From Draconibacterium orientale (lineage in GTDB: Bacteria; Bacteroidota; Bacteroidia; Bacteroidales; JAADGE01), in contig DYSM01000031.1 in assembly GCA_020718265.1 (NCBI GenBank), forward strand, positions 1 through 14,489: DNA of 14,489 bases, read 5' to 3'. Under the pieces are notes generated by a model that saw only the letters and a list, made by a program, of their open reading frames with translations, made no database searches and was not told the origin of the DNA. Both the position numbers and the translations under genes were made by a program. Below are positions 7,488 through 14,489 of the stretch, piece by piece (the first letter of the stretch is position 1; each line of letters opens with the position of its first letter).

Positions 7488-7984
7488 TCTGTTTCGTGCT
7501 CGTTAGCCGTATTTTGAATAATATTAACTTCGGCTTGCGAAAATACTTTATCAATATCCAGAATCATTGTAAAACCTTTGTCGTTTTGCAACATGCCTTG
7601 AATAAATTCGGTGTTGTATTTGATTCCGAGTTCGGGAACGGGCTGCACGCGTTCTTGGTCTATGGCGATAACATCGCGCACATTGTCAACGACTGCGCCG
7701 ACAACGATGCGTTTATCATTGATATTCAAATCGAAAACAATAATGACATGTTTGCTGTCTTGTGCTCGCGGGGGCAGGCTGAACTTTACTCGTGTCTCAA
7801 CGGCAGGAATAATATTTCCGCGAAAATTAAAGACCCCGACAATATATTCCGGCGAGTTCGGAATAACCGTAATGTGCTGTTGTTGAAGAACTTCCAATAC
7901 TTTATGAACGCTTACAGCGAACGTTTCTTTTCCGATGCGAAAGGACAAAAACGTGTTCTTGCGCTTATTATTTCGTGTTGTCAT
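7475..7984 (-). CDS. cheW: Chemotaxis coupling protein CheW
   Basis: This 169-residue cytosolic adaptor links receptor hairpin tips to the P5 domain of CheA in the signalling array. The CheW SH3-like beta-barrel fold covers about residues 10-155. Recognisable features are FLSFRIGKETFAVSVHKVLEVLQ near the N-terminus, the family signature VGVFNFRGNIIPAVETRVKF (residues 48-67), and IVVGAVVDNVRDVIAID followed by FIQGMLQNDKGFTMILDIDKVF. There is no fused receiver, so it is a plain CheW rather than CheV. The ATG lies inside the end of cheA, giving a 17-bp overlap that suggests translational coupling. The last residues (ISH) come from a short direct repeat that also contains the stop codon, so the extreme C-terminus may be recently altered. 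Confidence 0.93.
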   Translation of the reverse strand: MTTRNNKRKNTFLSFRIGKETFAVSVHKVLEVLQQQHITVIPNSPEYIVGVFNFRGNIIPAVETRVKFSLPPRAQDSKHVIIVFDLNINDKRIVVGAVVDNVRDVIAIDQERVQPVPELGIKYNTEFIQGMLQNDKGFTMILDIDKVFSQAEVNIIQNTANEHETEISH

Positions 7985-9950
7985 ACGTGATATGTTTATG
8001 ATTTTGATATACTTTGTCCTGTATTAATTTGTTCGTATCCAGAATAACAGACAAATGTCCGTCAGCTAAAATACTTACACCGGAAAAATATTGCTTATCG
8101 GCAAAAAAATCGCCCAAAGGTTTGATTACCGCTTGATGCTCGCCGATGACTTTGTCCACTATCAGCCCGACTTGTGTGTTTGAATTTTGAATTACAACCA
8201 CTTTTTCTTTTTCGGGATATTCTCCTTCAATTTTGAAAATTTGGCGAAGATGAATGTATGGCAATATTTGACGATTGATTTCGATTTGCTCGTTTACGGT
8301 TTCATTTAACTCGTTGTGATTCAGTTGTGCACAATGACTGATAACATTTAGCGGGACTGAAAAAAAGCGTTCACCGGACTGTACGAGCATGGTATCAATA
8401 ATAGACAACGTAAGGGGAAGTTTGATAATTATTGATGTACCGACACCTTCTGTAGATTGAACCGTAATTTCGCCGCGCAATAAATCTATGTTTTTCTTGA
8501 CTATGTCCATGCCCACACCGCGCCCCGATACTTCCGACAGGTTTTGAGCAGTGGAAAAACCGGGCATAAATATAAGTTCAAATATTTCTTTTTCTGAGAG
8601 TTGAGTTTCGGGTGTGATGATATTTTTCGCAACAGCTTTCCTGTAAACTTTTTGTTTGTCGATGCCCGAACCATCGTCTATTATTTCGATAAAAACATGA
8701 GAAGCAGAGTAATACGCCTTCATGCAAATAGTGCCTTTGCGCGGTTTTCCTTTTTTTTCGCGTTCATCGGCAGATTCAATTCCGTGGTCTATGGAATTGC
8801 GAATCAGATGCGTGAGCGGTGTTTCGAGGCTGTCGATGATGCCTTTGTCGAGTTCGGTTTCCATACCTTCGGCTGTAAGTTCAATTTCTTTTCCAAGCTT
8901 ACCCGAAATATCATGAACTAATCTAAGAAGGGTTACGTACAGCGATTTTACAGGTATCAATCTGATATTCAGGATATTTTTTCGGAAACGCCCGGTGATT
9001 TTATCAATTGTTTCAACAACTTTGTTTATTTTTTTGTATTTTTCGCGGTCGGCAATCAATTTTAATTCAGCTTTTGCCGTAACAAGTTCGCTGAGCAAGT
9101 TCATTTGTTCGTCAATTTTTTCGGAGGCAACTTTTAGATAGACATTTTTATGTTTTGATAAAAATCGGTCAGAATCATTCGTGGTTTTGGAGGTGTTAAC
9201 ATGTTCAAGATATAAGTTTTTCAGGAAATTATAATCCCACGGTGTGTTTGTTGCAATACATGTTTTAATATAGCTTGATACTGAATCTGTTTTGAGAATA
9301 TTGGCTGATGCAACAGTTTGAATGGTGCAAATATCGTCAATGAACATAAAATTGTCCTCAATATCGGAGTAAGGCGCATCAGATATTAAGATAATTTCCC
9401 AATAAGTTGTTTCATTCCGAATAATGCTTCCGGATATGACAGTGCCACATTCGTTGAGTGCTTTGATTATTGTATCGGTTTTAATGCCTCTGATTTCAAA
9501 ATCAGCATCTTGCACAAAAGTTATGAGGTATGTTTTAAGAACATTATTCTGAAGAACAGGTTGCTCGGCAAGCGGAGGAGTACTTAAAAAAGTTTGTATT
9601 TCAATTTCAAGAATTTTTGTTCGGCTGTCGAGTTCGTTGCTTGCGTCGTCTGTCTGTAAAACATTGGTAACATGGTCTATTACCTCAAAAGTAATATCAA
9701 CGATTTCTTTTCGAAAAATCAATACATTTGAGCGTAAGGCATCGTACACCGATTCGATAAGATGCATCAAATGCTCAATGTTTTTGAACCCATACATGCC
9801 TGCAGCACCTTTAAGCGTATGTAAACCTCGGAAAACAACTTGGACTGTTTCCGACTCTCCGATAGCTTCGTCGGTATTCAGCAACGCTTCTTCAATGTCT
9901 TGGAGCACATCAAGTCCGTCTGCAATGAATTTTTCCTTAAACTCTATCAT
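7968..9950 (-). CDS. cheA: Chemotaxis histidine kinase CheA
   Basis: CheA autophosphorylates under receptor control and passes phosphate to response regulators. With the start at 9950 it has 660 residues. The P1 HPt domain holds the phosphoacceptor His44 in HTLKGAAGMYGF. A P2-like segment lies at about 138-213 (TYLITFVQDADFEIRG ... DNFMFIDDICTI). P3 dimerisation helices span about 271-355. The P4 ATPase domain has the N box HLIRNSIDHGIE (381-392), G1 DDGSGID (425-431), F box FMPGFS (461-466) and G2 GRGVGMDIVK (476-485). P5, the CheW-like domain, spans about 513-646. An ATG at 10013 would add 21 residues. I prefer 9950 because it overlaps the upstream cheY stop as ATGA and places the HPt helix at the usual distance from the N-terminus. 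It ends in tandem TAA stops and overlaps cheW by 17 bp. All kinase motifs look intact. Confidence 0.94.
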   Translation of the reverse strand: MIEFKEKFIADGLDVLQDIEEALLNTDEAIGESETVQVVFRGLHTLKGAAGMYGFKNIEHLMHLIESVYDALRSNVLIFRKEIVDITFEVIDHVTNVLQTDDASNELDSRTKILEIEIQTFLSTPPLAEQPVLQNNVLKTYLITFVQDADFEIRGIKTDTIIKALNECGTVISGSIIRNETTYWEIILISDAPYSDIEDNFMFIDDICTIQTVASANILKTDSVSSYIKTCIATNTPWDYNFLKNLYLEHVNTSKTTNDSDRFLSKHKNVYLKVASEKIDEQMNLLSELVTAKAELKLIADREKYKKINKVVETIDKITGRFRKNILNIRLIPVKSLYVTLLRLVHDISGKLGKEIELTAEGMETELDKGIIDSLETPLTHLIRNSIDHGIESADEREKKGKPRKGTICMKAYYSASHVFIEIIDDGSGIDKQKVYRKAVAKNIITPETQLSEKEIFELIFMPGFSTAQNLSEVSGRGVGMDIVKKNIDLLRGEITVQSTEGVGTSIIIKLPLTLSIIDTMLVQSGERFFSVPLNVISHCAQLNHNELNETVNEQIEINRQILPYIHLRQIFKIEGEYPEKEKVVVIQNSNTQVGLIVDKVIGEHQAVIKPLGDFFADKQYFSGVSILADGHLSVILDTNKLIQDKVYQNHKHITYDNTK

Positions 9951-10312
9951 GTGTTCAGAATATTTTTTACAATTTTCAGAAACTTTTCTATATCCATCGG
10001 TTTGGTCATCCAACCGTAAGCCCCGGCATCTCGAGCTTCTTGTCGCACCTTGTCGCCTTTTTCGGAGCTGAGAATGATAACGGGCAAATTTTGGTATCCG
10101 CCGAAAGATTTTACACTACGAACAAGTTGCGCGCCTGTCATTCCGGGCATGTTGAAATCGGAAACCATGAGGTCGATGGTTCTGCCGTCGCAATATTTGA
10201 GGGCTTCGGCTCCGCTATTTGCCTCCAAGACGTCGTAACCGCTCCGCCGCAAAACGCCGGAAAAAACGATTGTATTGGTTTTAAAGTCATCGACAACAAG
10301 TATTGTTTTCAT
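9947..10312 (-). CDS. cheY: CheY-like single-domain response regulator
   Basis: This 121-residue receiver has all the conserved residues: the acidic pair Asp8-Asp9, the phosphoacceptor Asp52 in MVSDFNMPGMTG, Ser82/Ser83 at the switch position and Lys104 in MTKP. There is no output domain, so it works by binding partners after phosphorylation, presumably by the adjacent CheA. It overlaps the genes on both sides by 4 bp (ATGA), between the receiver-only regulator and cheA. I see no flagellar or type IV pilus motor gene in the window, so its target is unknown. It could act on motility genes elsewhere or serve as a phosphate sink. Confidence 0.9.
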   Translation of the reverse strand: MKTILVVDDFKTNTIVFSGVLRRSGYDVLEANSGAEALKYCDGRTIDLMVSDFNMPGMTGAQLVRSVKSFGGYQNLPVIILSSEKGDKVRQEARDAGAYGWMTKPMDIEKFLKIVKNILNT

Positions 10313-10719
10313 ATTCTGGACATTTTTTTTAAAGTTTCTTTGTCTGGAAAATAACAGAGTCCGCGTGTTACGGTTTGCATTGCGGCGGAAAGCTCATCGA
10401 ATAAGCGAGGTTTGGCTATTACACCTCGAAATCCTGAATCTTTTAGTTCTTGTAAATACGCTTTCTCGGAGTGCATGGTAACCGCAATAAATTGTAAACC
10501 CTGATTATTTTTTAAAGCAACTCGTGCAATTTCTATACCATTTTTTCCGGGCATAAACAAATCCAAGAAGATTAAATTCGCGTCTGCAATTTGGGGCAGC
10601 AACAAGAACGCTTCGCCTGTATCTGCTTCGCCGATGACATTGCAATGGTATTCTTCTTCAAGCAATTTCTTGAAAGCCTTGCGAAACGAAATGTTATCAT
10701 CTACAATTATTAGTTTCAT
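10309..10719 (-). CDS. Receiver-only response regulator resembling a NarL-type receiver without its HTH
   Basis: The 136-residue protein has a complete receiver: Asp7-Asp8, the phosphoacceptor Asp53 in FLDLFMPGKNG, Thr81 and Lys103 in IAKP. The features EADTGEAF, a SGFRGVIAK segment and a tail RGLCYFPDKETLKKM resemble the NarL/FixJ class. The tail aligns with the segment just before the HTH linker in the LuxR-type regulator encoded upstream (SGENYFSNELLRRI). The protein ends there, and its TGA overlaps the cheY ATG by 4 bp. It therefore looks like a NarL-type regulator that lost its DNA-binding domain, now first in the overlapping che operon. Roles such as phosphate sink, competitor or partner of the full regulator are inferences. 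Confidence 0.85.
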   Translation of the reverse strand: MKLIIVDDNISFRKAFKKLLEEEYHCNVIGEADTGEAFLLLPQIADANLIFLDLFMPGKNGIEIARVALKNNQGLQFIAVTMHSEKAYLQELKDSGFRGVIAKPRLFDELSAAMQTVTRGLCYFPDKETLKKMSRI

Positions 10720-10759
10720 GCCTTATAAATATTTCAGAATGTTGAAATGATTTGTAAGG

Positions 10760-10767
10760 CAAAATTA
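10760..10767 (-). promoter_or_regulatory. Candidate -7 element for the che operon
   Basis: On the minus strand TAATTTTG matches TAnnTTTG, about 40 nt upstream of the receiver-only gene ATG at 10719. No good TTTG lies 19-21 nt further upstream, so the call is weak. The gap 10720-10880 contains nothing else that I can support; the operon could also be read through from the LuxR-type regulator. Confidence 0.35.
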
Positions 10768-10880
10768 AGCGGTCTGTATCATAAGAACTATGCGTTAAAA
10801 GTTTGTTTTTGTAACAACAAAACAGTATTATGCGTAGTCCTTTAGGAGTGAATATAAGTTAGGATAAGCCGATGTTTCAC

Positions 10881-11537
10881 TTAAACTGTAATTATTTGAT
10901 GTTTAATAGCATACATCACCAAACTTGCGGTGTTATTGCAACCTGTTTTGGATAGTAAATTGCGGCGATGCCCTTTCACAGTTGTCGGGCTGATAAACAA
11001 TTGCTCGCCGATATCGTCGTTCGTTTTTCCTGCACAAATGAGTGCCAGTACTTCTCGCTCGCGTGGTGTCAGCTCTGCCGGCGGCGTATCGAAATTTTGC
11101 ATTTCTTTCGGTCGTTTGCCGAGATTCATAATAATTCGGCGCAGCAATTCGTTTGAAAAATAATTTTCGCCCGATGCAATTTTTGTTATTGCTTCCTCAA
11201 GTTCGTGCATGCCCGACGATTTCAGCACAAAACCTTTTACGCCGGCATCAATCATTTTGTAATAATACTCTTCATCGCCGAACATTGACAAAGCTAAGAT
11301 TTTTAAATCCGGATATTTTGCAACAGCCTCTATACACGCATCTACGCCGTTCATCACGGGCATCGAAATGTCCAAAAGCACAAGGTCTGGCATCTGCACG
11401 GCGAGCAAATCGAGCAATTCTCGTCCGTTGGAAGCCTCGCCGGTAACACGTCCCAAACCTTCGTTGTTGATGAGCATTTTCAGCGCATCGCGAAACATAA
11501 TGTGGTCATCGGCAATAATAATCTTAAATTCTTGCAT
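10881..11537 (-). CDS. NarL/LuxR-family DNA-binding response regulator
   Basis: This 218-residue transcription factor has a receiver at about 1-125, with Asp10-Asp11, phosphoacceptor Asp56 in LLDISMPVMNG, Ser84 and Lys106 in VLKSS. A LuxR-type helix-turn-helix follows at about 154-218. The HTH shows LTPREREVLALICAGKTNDD and the recognition region ISPTTVKGHRRNLLSKTG, typical of NarL/FixJ regulators. It is transcribed in the same direction as the chemosensory genes, 161 bp upstream of the receiver-only gene, and no terminator is obvious between them. Whether CheA is its kinase is unproven; its usual partner would be a HisKA_3-type kinase, and none is in the window. If CheA does phosphorylate it, the output would be transcriptional. 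Confidence 0.9.
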   Translation of the reverse strand: MQEFKIIIADDHIMFRDALKMLINNEGLGRVTGEASNGRELLDLLAVQMPDLVLLDISMPVMNGVDACIEAVAKYPDLKILALSMFGDEEYYYKMIDAGVKGFVLKSSGMHELEEAITKIASGENYFSNELLRRIIMNLGKRPKEMQNFDTPPAELTPREREVLALICAGKTNDDIGEQLFISPTTVKGHRRNLLSKTGCNNTASLVMYAIKHQIITV

Positions 11538-11878
11538 AGAATCCTATTTATACAAATATGCTTTACAATTTATGTGCCTTTTTATACAACAGTGCTACTA
11601 AATGTCTATTTTTTGAAATGTTTTTTTGAAATAAAAAAATCACAACACGATTTGATTCATGTTGTGATTTTGATGCAAATGTAAAATTTTGTTTACAATA
11701 TAAAAAAGATTTATTGTGCAAAAAGTAATATTTGAGCGTGTGACTTGAAAGTTACATCGAAATAAAAGTTTGCATAATCATAAGCGACTTTGTCAAAAAT
11801 TGGATTAATACTAACGGGAATTTTCGCGCTTTATCATACGACGATAACAGAAGTGACAGTAATCAAAAATCACCAAAA
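11538..11878. other. Gene-poor spacer
   Basis: This 341-bp AT-rich stretch holds the hairpin at 11632-11671 and no gene that I can support. A possible degenerate -7 element (CATATTTG) on the minus strand lies near 11553-11560, upstream of the LuxR-type regulator, without a convincing -33 partner. The frame of the small plus-strand ORF is open from 11744 but has no ATG. Confidence 0.5.
11632..11671 (-). terminator. Leftward intrinsic terminator hairpin
   Basis: AAAATCACAACA (11636-11647) pairs perfectly with TGTTGTGATTTT (11660-11671) around a 12-nt loop. Read on the minus strand, the stem runs into TTTTTTTAT, a good terminator tail. It would end leftward transcription coming from metH, whose stop is about 440 bp upstream, before the LuxR-type regulator gene. 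On the plus strand the T tract is short. Confidence 0.7.
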
Positions 11879-12094
11879 GTGAGATTTGAAAAAGACCAAA
11901 ATATCAAAGATAGTTTTGTGTCAGAATCAAATCTCAAATATTGGAAAAAATTACAAAAAGACAGAATTAAACACGCTGACAATGAAAATGTTAAGATTTT
12001 CCTACATGCCGTAACCGGTCGTACCGCCGACATTTATAAAGAATGGTACGAAACTTACTACAACAAGCCTATCAGCCTAAATTCTAACATCTAA
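11879..12094 (+). CDS. Unrecognised small ORF, possible gene remnant
   Basis: From a GTG at 11879 the frame encodes 71 residues, rich in charged and aromatic residues (SNLKYWKKLQKDRIKHADN; DIYKEWYETYYNKP). The frame is open upstream to 11744 without an ATG, and that upstream part also reads as plausible protein (SYDDNRSDSNQKSPK). The gene may therefore have lost its start, or may use GTG. No ribosome-binding site or Bacteroidota promoter is evident. It converges on metH with a 16-bp gap. I do not recognise the family. It may be a real small protein, the tail of a decayed gene, or chance. Confidence 0.3.
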   Translation: MRFEKDQNIKDSFVSESNLKYWKKLQKDRIKHADNENVKIFLHAVTGRTADIYKEWYETYYNKPISLNSNI

Positions 12095-12110
12095 ACTCTA
12101 ACGTCTCCTA

Positions 12111-14489
12111 TCAATACCCCAAATTCACATTCAGCAGCGTTTCTACTTCTTCAAAGGAAAGATTTTTGCGCCGAGCGTAGTCTTCAATTTGGTCTTTGCC
12201 GAGTTTTCCGACATTGAAATAATCCGCCTCCGGATACGCAAAATACAAACCGCTCACGCTTGCCGCCGGGTGCATGGCGTAGCTTTCCGTGAGTATCATG
12301 CCGATGGATTCTGCGTTTAAAATGTCAAACAATTTGCGTTTTTCCGAATGTTCAGGGCACGCAGGGTAGCCGATTGCCGGACGGATGCCGGTGTATTTTT
12401 CGTGGTGCATGTCGTTCAATTCCAGCGATTCATCTTTGGCATACGCCCAAAATTCGCGGCGCACACGCTCGTGCATACGCTCGGCGAAGGCTTCGGCAAG
12501 GCGGTCGGCGAGGGTTTTGAGCATAATGGCGGAATAATCGTCGTTGTCGGCGTAAAATTCTTCCAATTTTTGTTCAATTCCAAGTCCGGCAGTTACGGCA
12601 AACATGCCCAAATAATCGGTTTTTCCCGACGATTTCGGCGCAACGTAATCCGCTAAACTCGGATGTAGGTTTTGCGGATTTTCTTCTTGTTTACGCAAAA
12701 ACTCAAAACACGTAAATTCCTTATTTTCAAAATATAAGCTGACGGTTTCATTTTCGGAATTTGCGGAGTAAAATGCAATGACGGCTTTTGCCTGCAACCA
12801 ATTTTCCGTAGATATTTTTTCCAACATTTCATTCGCTTCGGCAAAAAGTTTTTTAGCTTCGGTGCCTTTTTCCGGATGTTCCAAAATTGCCGGAAATTTG
12901 CCGGTCAGTTGCCACGCATGGAAGAAAAATGTCCAATCTATGTAAGGAATGAGTTCCGAAATCGGGTAATTTTCAAAAACTTTTTTGCCTGTAAAAGTCG
13001 GTTTTACAATATGTTGAGTTTTCCAATCAATGGTGATACCTTTTGTTTGTGCCGTTTTGAACGGAATCAATGTGCGTTGATTTTTACCGGCATGTTTTTG
13101 TCTGAGTTCTTCTTGTTCAGCACGGTTTTGTGCAATATATTCGGAGTTTATATCTTTGTTAAACAGATTTTTAGAAACGTTTACACTTTTGGAAGCATCC
13201 AAGACATGCACCACTGCGCCCGAATAATACGGCGCAATTTTTACCGCCGTATGCACTTTCGATGTTGTTGCGCCACCGATGAGCAGCGGAATTTTCATGC
13301 CGCGTTTTTCCATTGCCTTGGCTACGGCGGTCATTTCTTCGAGCGAAGGCGTAATCAATCCGCTAAGCCCGACCGCATCCACATTCAGGCGTTGTGCTTC
13401 ATCCAAGATTTTCTCGGTTGGCACCATGACACCTAAATCAATGATTTCAAAGTTATTGCATTGCAAAACCACACCTACGATATTTTTACCGATGTCGTGA
13501 ACATCACCTTTTACGGTTGCGAGCAAAATTTTTCCGGCAGAAGATGTTTCACCGGCTTTGTTTTCCTCCTCGATAAACGGCAACAGCACCGCCACCGCTT
13601 TTTTCATCACGCGGGCAGATTTAACAACCTGTGGCAGAAACATTTTGCCTTCGCCGAACAGTTCGCCCACGCGGTTCATGCCGTCCATAAGCGGACCTTC
13701 GATAACTTTTAATGCAAAAACATACTTTTGACGTGCTTCTTCAGTGTCCGCCTCTACATGTTCGGTAAACCCTTTGATGAGCGAATACGCTAAACGTTCT
13801 TCTACCGTGCCGTTGCGCCATTCGTCTTTTTTGACTTCGGTTTTATCGCCCGAAGTTTTAATATTTTCGGCAAACGTAATCAGACGTTCAGTCGCATCCG
13901 GTCGGCGGTTAAGAACCACATCTTCAATGAGTTCTAATAAATCTTTCGGAATATCGTCGTAAACTTGCAACATTTCGGGGTTTACAATGCCCATGTCCAT
14001 GCCGCCTTTCACGGCGTGATACAAAAATACGCTGTGCATTGCTTCGCGGACGGTGTTATTGCCTCGAAATGAGAACGATAGGTTGCTTACACCGCCGCTG
14101 ATTTTTGCATGGGGCAGATTTTGTTTAATCCATTTTATAGTTTCGATAAAATCTACCGCATAATTGTTGTGTTCTTCAATTCCGGTGGCAACTGTGAGAA
14201 TATTCGGGTCGAAAATAATATCTTCCGCAGGGAATTTTACCTTTTGAGTGAGAATATCATACGCACGTTTACAAACTTCTGTTTTCTTCTGAAAATCAGC
14301 AGCTTGACCTTCTTCGTCAAATGCCATAACCACCACAGCCGCTCCGAAACGCTTGATTTCTTTTGCTTGTGCGATGAAATTTGCTTCGCCTTCTTTCAAA
14401 CTTATGGAATTTACCACAGCCTTACCTTGTAAACATCTGAGACCGGCTTGGATAACCGAAAATTTAGAGCTGTCAATCATCACCGGCAC
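12111..14489 (-). CDS. metH: Cobalamin-dependent methionine synthase, C-terminal two thirds (5' end outside window)
   Basis: MetH transfers a methyl group from 5-methyltetrahydrofolate to homocysteine through cobalamin in the cytosol. The window holds 792 codons; the E. coli enzyme has 1227. Present in order are most of the folate-binding barrel (PVMIDSSKFSVIQAGL at the edge, ISGGVSNLSFSFRGNN at about 130-145), the helical cobalamin cap (MNRVGELFGEGKMFLPQVV, about 271-289), and the B12-binding domain with DVHDIGKNIVG (329-339), whose His331 is the lower cobalt ligand. The AdoMet reactivation domain completes it (about 480-792), with RPAIGYPACPEH at 703-714 and ESYAMHPAASVSG at 735-747. The homocysteine domain would lie to the right. 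The GTG at the very edge is an internal Val codon, not a start. No frameshift is seen. A B12 riboswitch upstream is possible but not visible. Confidence 0.96.
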   Translation of the reverse strand: MPVMIDSSKFSVIQAGLRCLQGKAVVNSISLKEGEANFIAQAKEIKRFGAAVVVMAFDEEGQAADFQKKTEVCKRAYDILTQKVKFPAEDIIFDPNILTVATGIEEHNNYAVDFIETIKWIKQNLPHAKISGGVSNLSFSFRGNNTVREAMHSVFLYHAVKGGMDMGIVNPEMLQVYDDIPKDLLELIEDVVLNRRPDATERLITFAENIKTSGDKTEVKKDEWRNGTVEERLAYSLIKGFTEHVEADTEEARQKYVFALKVIEGPLMDGMNRVGELFGEGKMFLPQVVKSARVMKKAVAVLLPFIEEENKAGETSSAGKILLATVKGDVHDIGKNIVGVVLQCNNFEIIDLGVMVPTEKILDEAQRLNVDAVGLSGLITPSLEEMTAVAKAMEKRGMKIPLLIGGATTSKVHTAVKIAPYYSGAVVHVLDASKSVNVSKNLFNKDINSEYIAQNRAEQEELRQKHAGKNQRTLIPFKTAQTKGITIDWKTQHIVKPTFTGKKVFENYPISELIPYIDWTFFFHAWQLTGKFPAILEHPEKGTEAKKLFAEANEMLEKISTENWLQAKAVIAFYSANSENETVSLYFENKEFTCFEFLRKQEENPQNLHPSLADYVAPKSSGKTDYLGMFAVTAGLGIEQKLEEFYADNDDYSAIMLKTLADRLAEAFAERMHERVRREFWAYAKDESLELNDMHHEKYTGIRPAIGYPACPEHSEKRKLFDILNAESIGMILTESYAMHPAASVSGLYFAYPEADYFNVGKLGKDQIEDYARRKNLSFEEVETLLNVNLGY

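Noticed and set aside
9951..10013. 21-residue N-terminal extension of CheA
   Set aside because: It lies inside the conserved end of cheY and precedes the normal HPt start; the ATGA overlap at 9947-9950 gives a better start.
10801..10823. Hairpin TTTTGT/ACAAAA between the LuxR-type and receiver-only genes as a terminator
   Set aside because: The stem is only 6 bp, almost all A/T, and is not followed by a T tract.
14484..14489. GTG at the window edge as start of metH
   Set aside because: The codons match internal MetH sequence (VPVMIDSSK), so the gene continues past the window.

Overview
The window looks like a chromosomal segment from a member of the Bacteroidota, probably a Bacteroidales relative. 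Three things suggest this: a membrane-anchored HU/CCDC81-type protein of the kind typical of that phylum, sites matching the Bacteroidota promoter (TTTG about 19 nt before TAnnTTTG), and A-rich leaders with no clear Shine-Dalgarno sequence. The organism call is an inference from gene content and signals.

Left part (1-4116): an HU-fold membrane protein, cut by the window edge, reads leftward. galE (UDP-glucose 4-epimerase) reads rightward. Their promoters are divergent and share the same -7 octamer. After galE come a clear intrinsic terminator and a C/G-run inverted repeat, then a secreted GHL10/DUF187 glycoside hydrolase-like protein with an Fn3-like C-terminus. A tandem 11-mer and a strong, probably bidirectional terminator separate this gene from the convergent block that follows.

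Middle part (4117-11537): one leftward chemosensory block. In transcription order it holds a NarL/LuxR-type response regulator, a receiver-only regulator that looks like a NarL regulator without its HTH, a CheY-like receiver, CheA, CheW and a 1093-residue chemoreceptor. The genes from the receiver-only regulator to cheW overlap (4, 4 and 17 bp), so they are probably translationally coupled. The 4-bp overlap also puts the CheA start at 9950 rather than at the longer upstream ATG. The receptor has about 13 HAMP-like modules between its membrane segment and its signalling hairpin, including four tandem 91-residue units. DNA of units 1 and 4 is identical over 146 bp although the units between them have diverged. 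No CheR, CheB or motility gene is present, so the output may be transcriptional or another non-flagellar function.

Right part (11538-14489): a gene-poor spacer with a leftward terminator hairpin, a weak unrecognised rightward ORF (possibly a remnant), and the C-terminal two thirds of metH (cobalamin-dependent methionine synthase) reading leftward and cut by the window end. The most noteworthy element is the chemosensory block with its poly-HAMP receptor. Its parts are known families, but the architecture and the regulator set are unusual.
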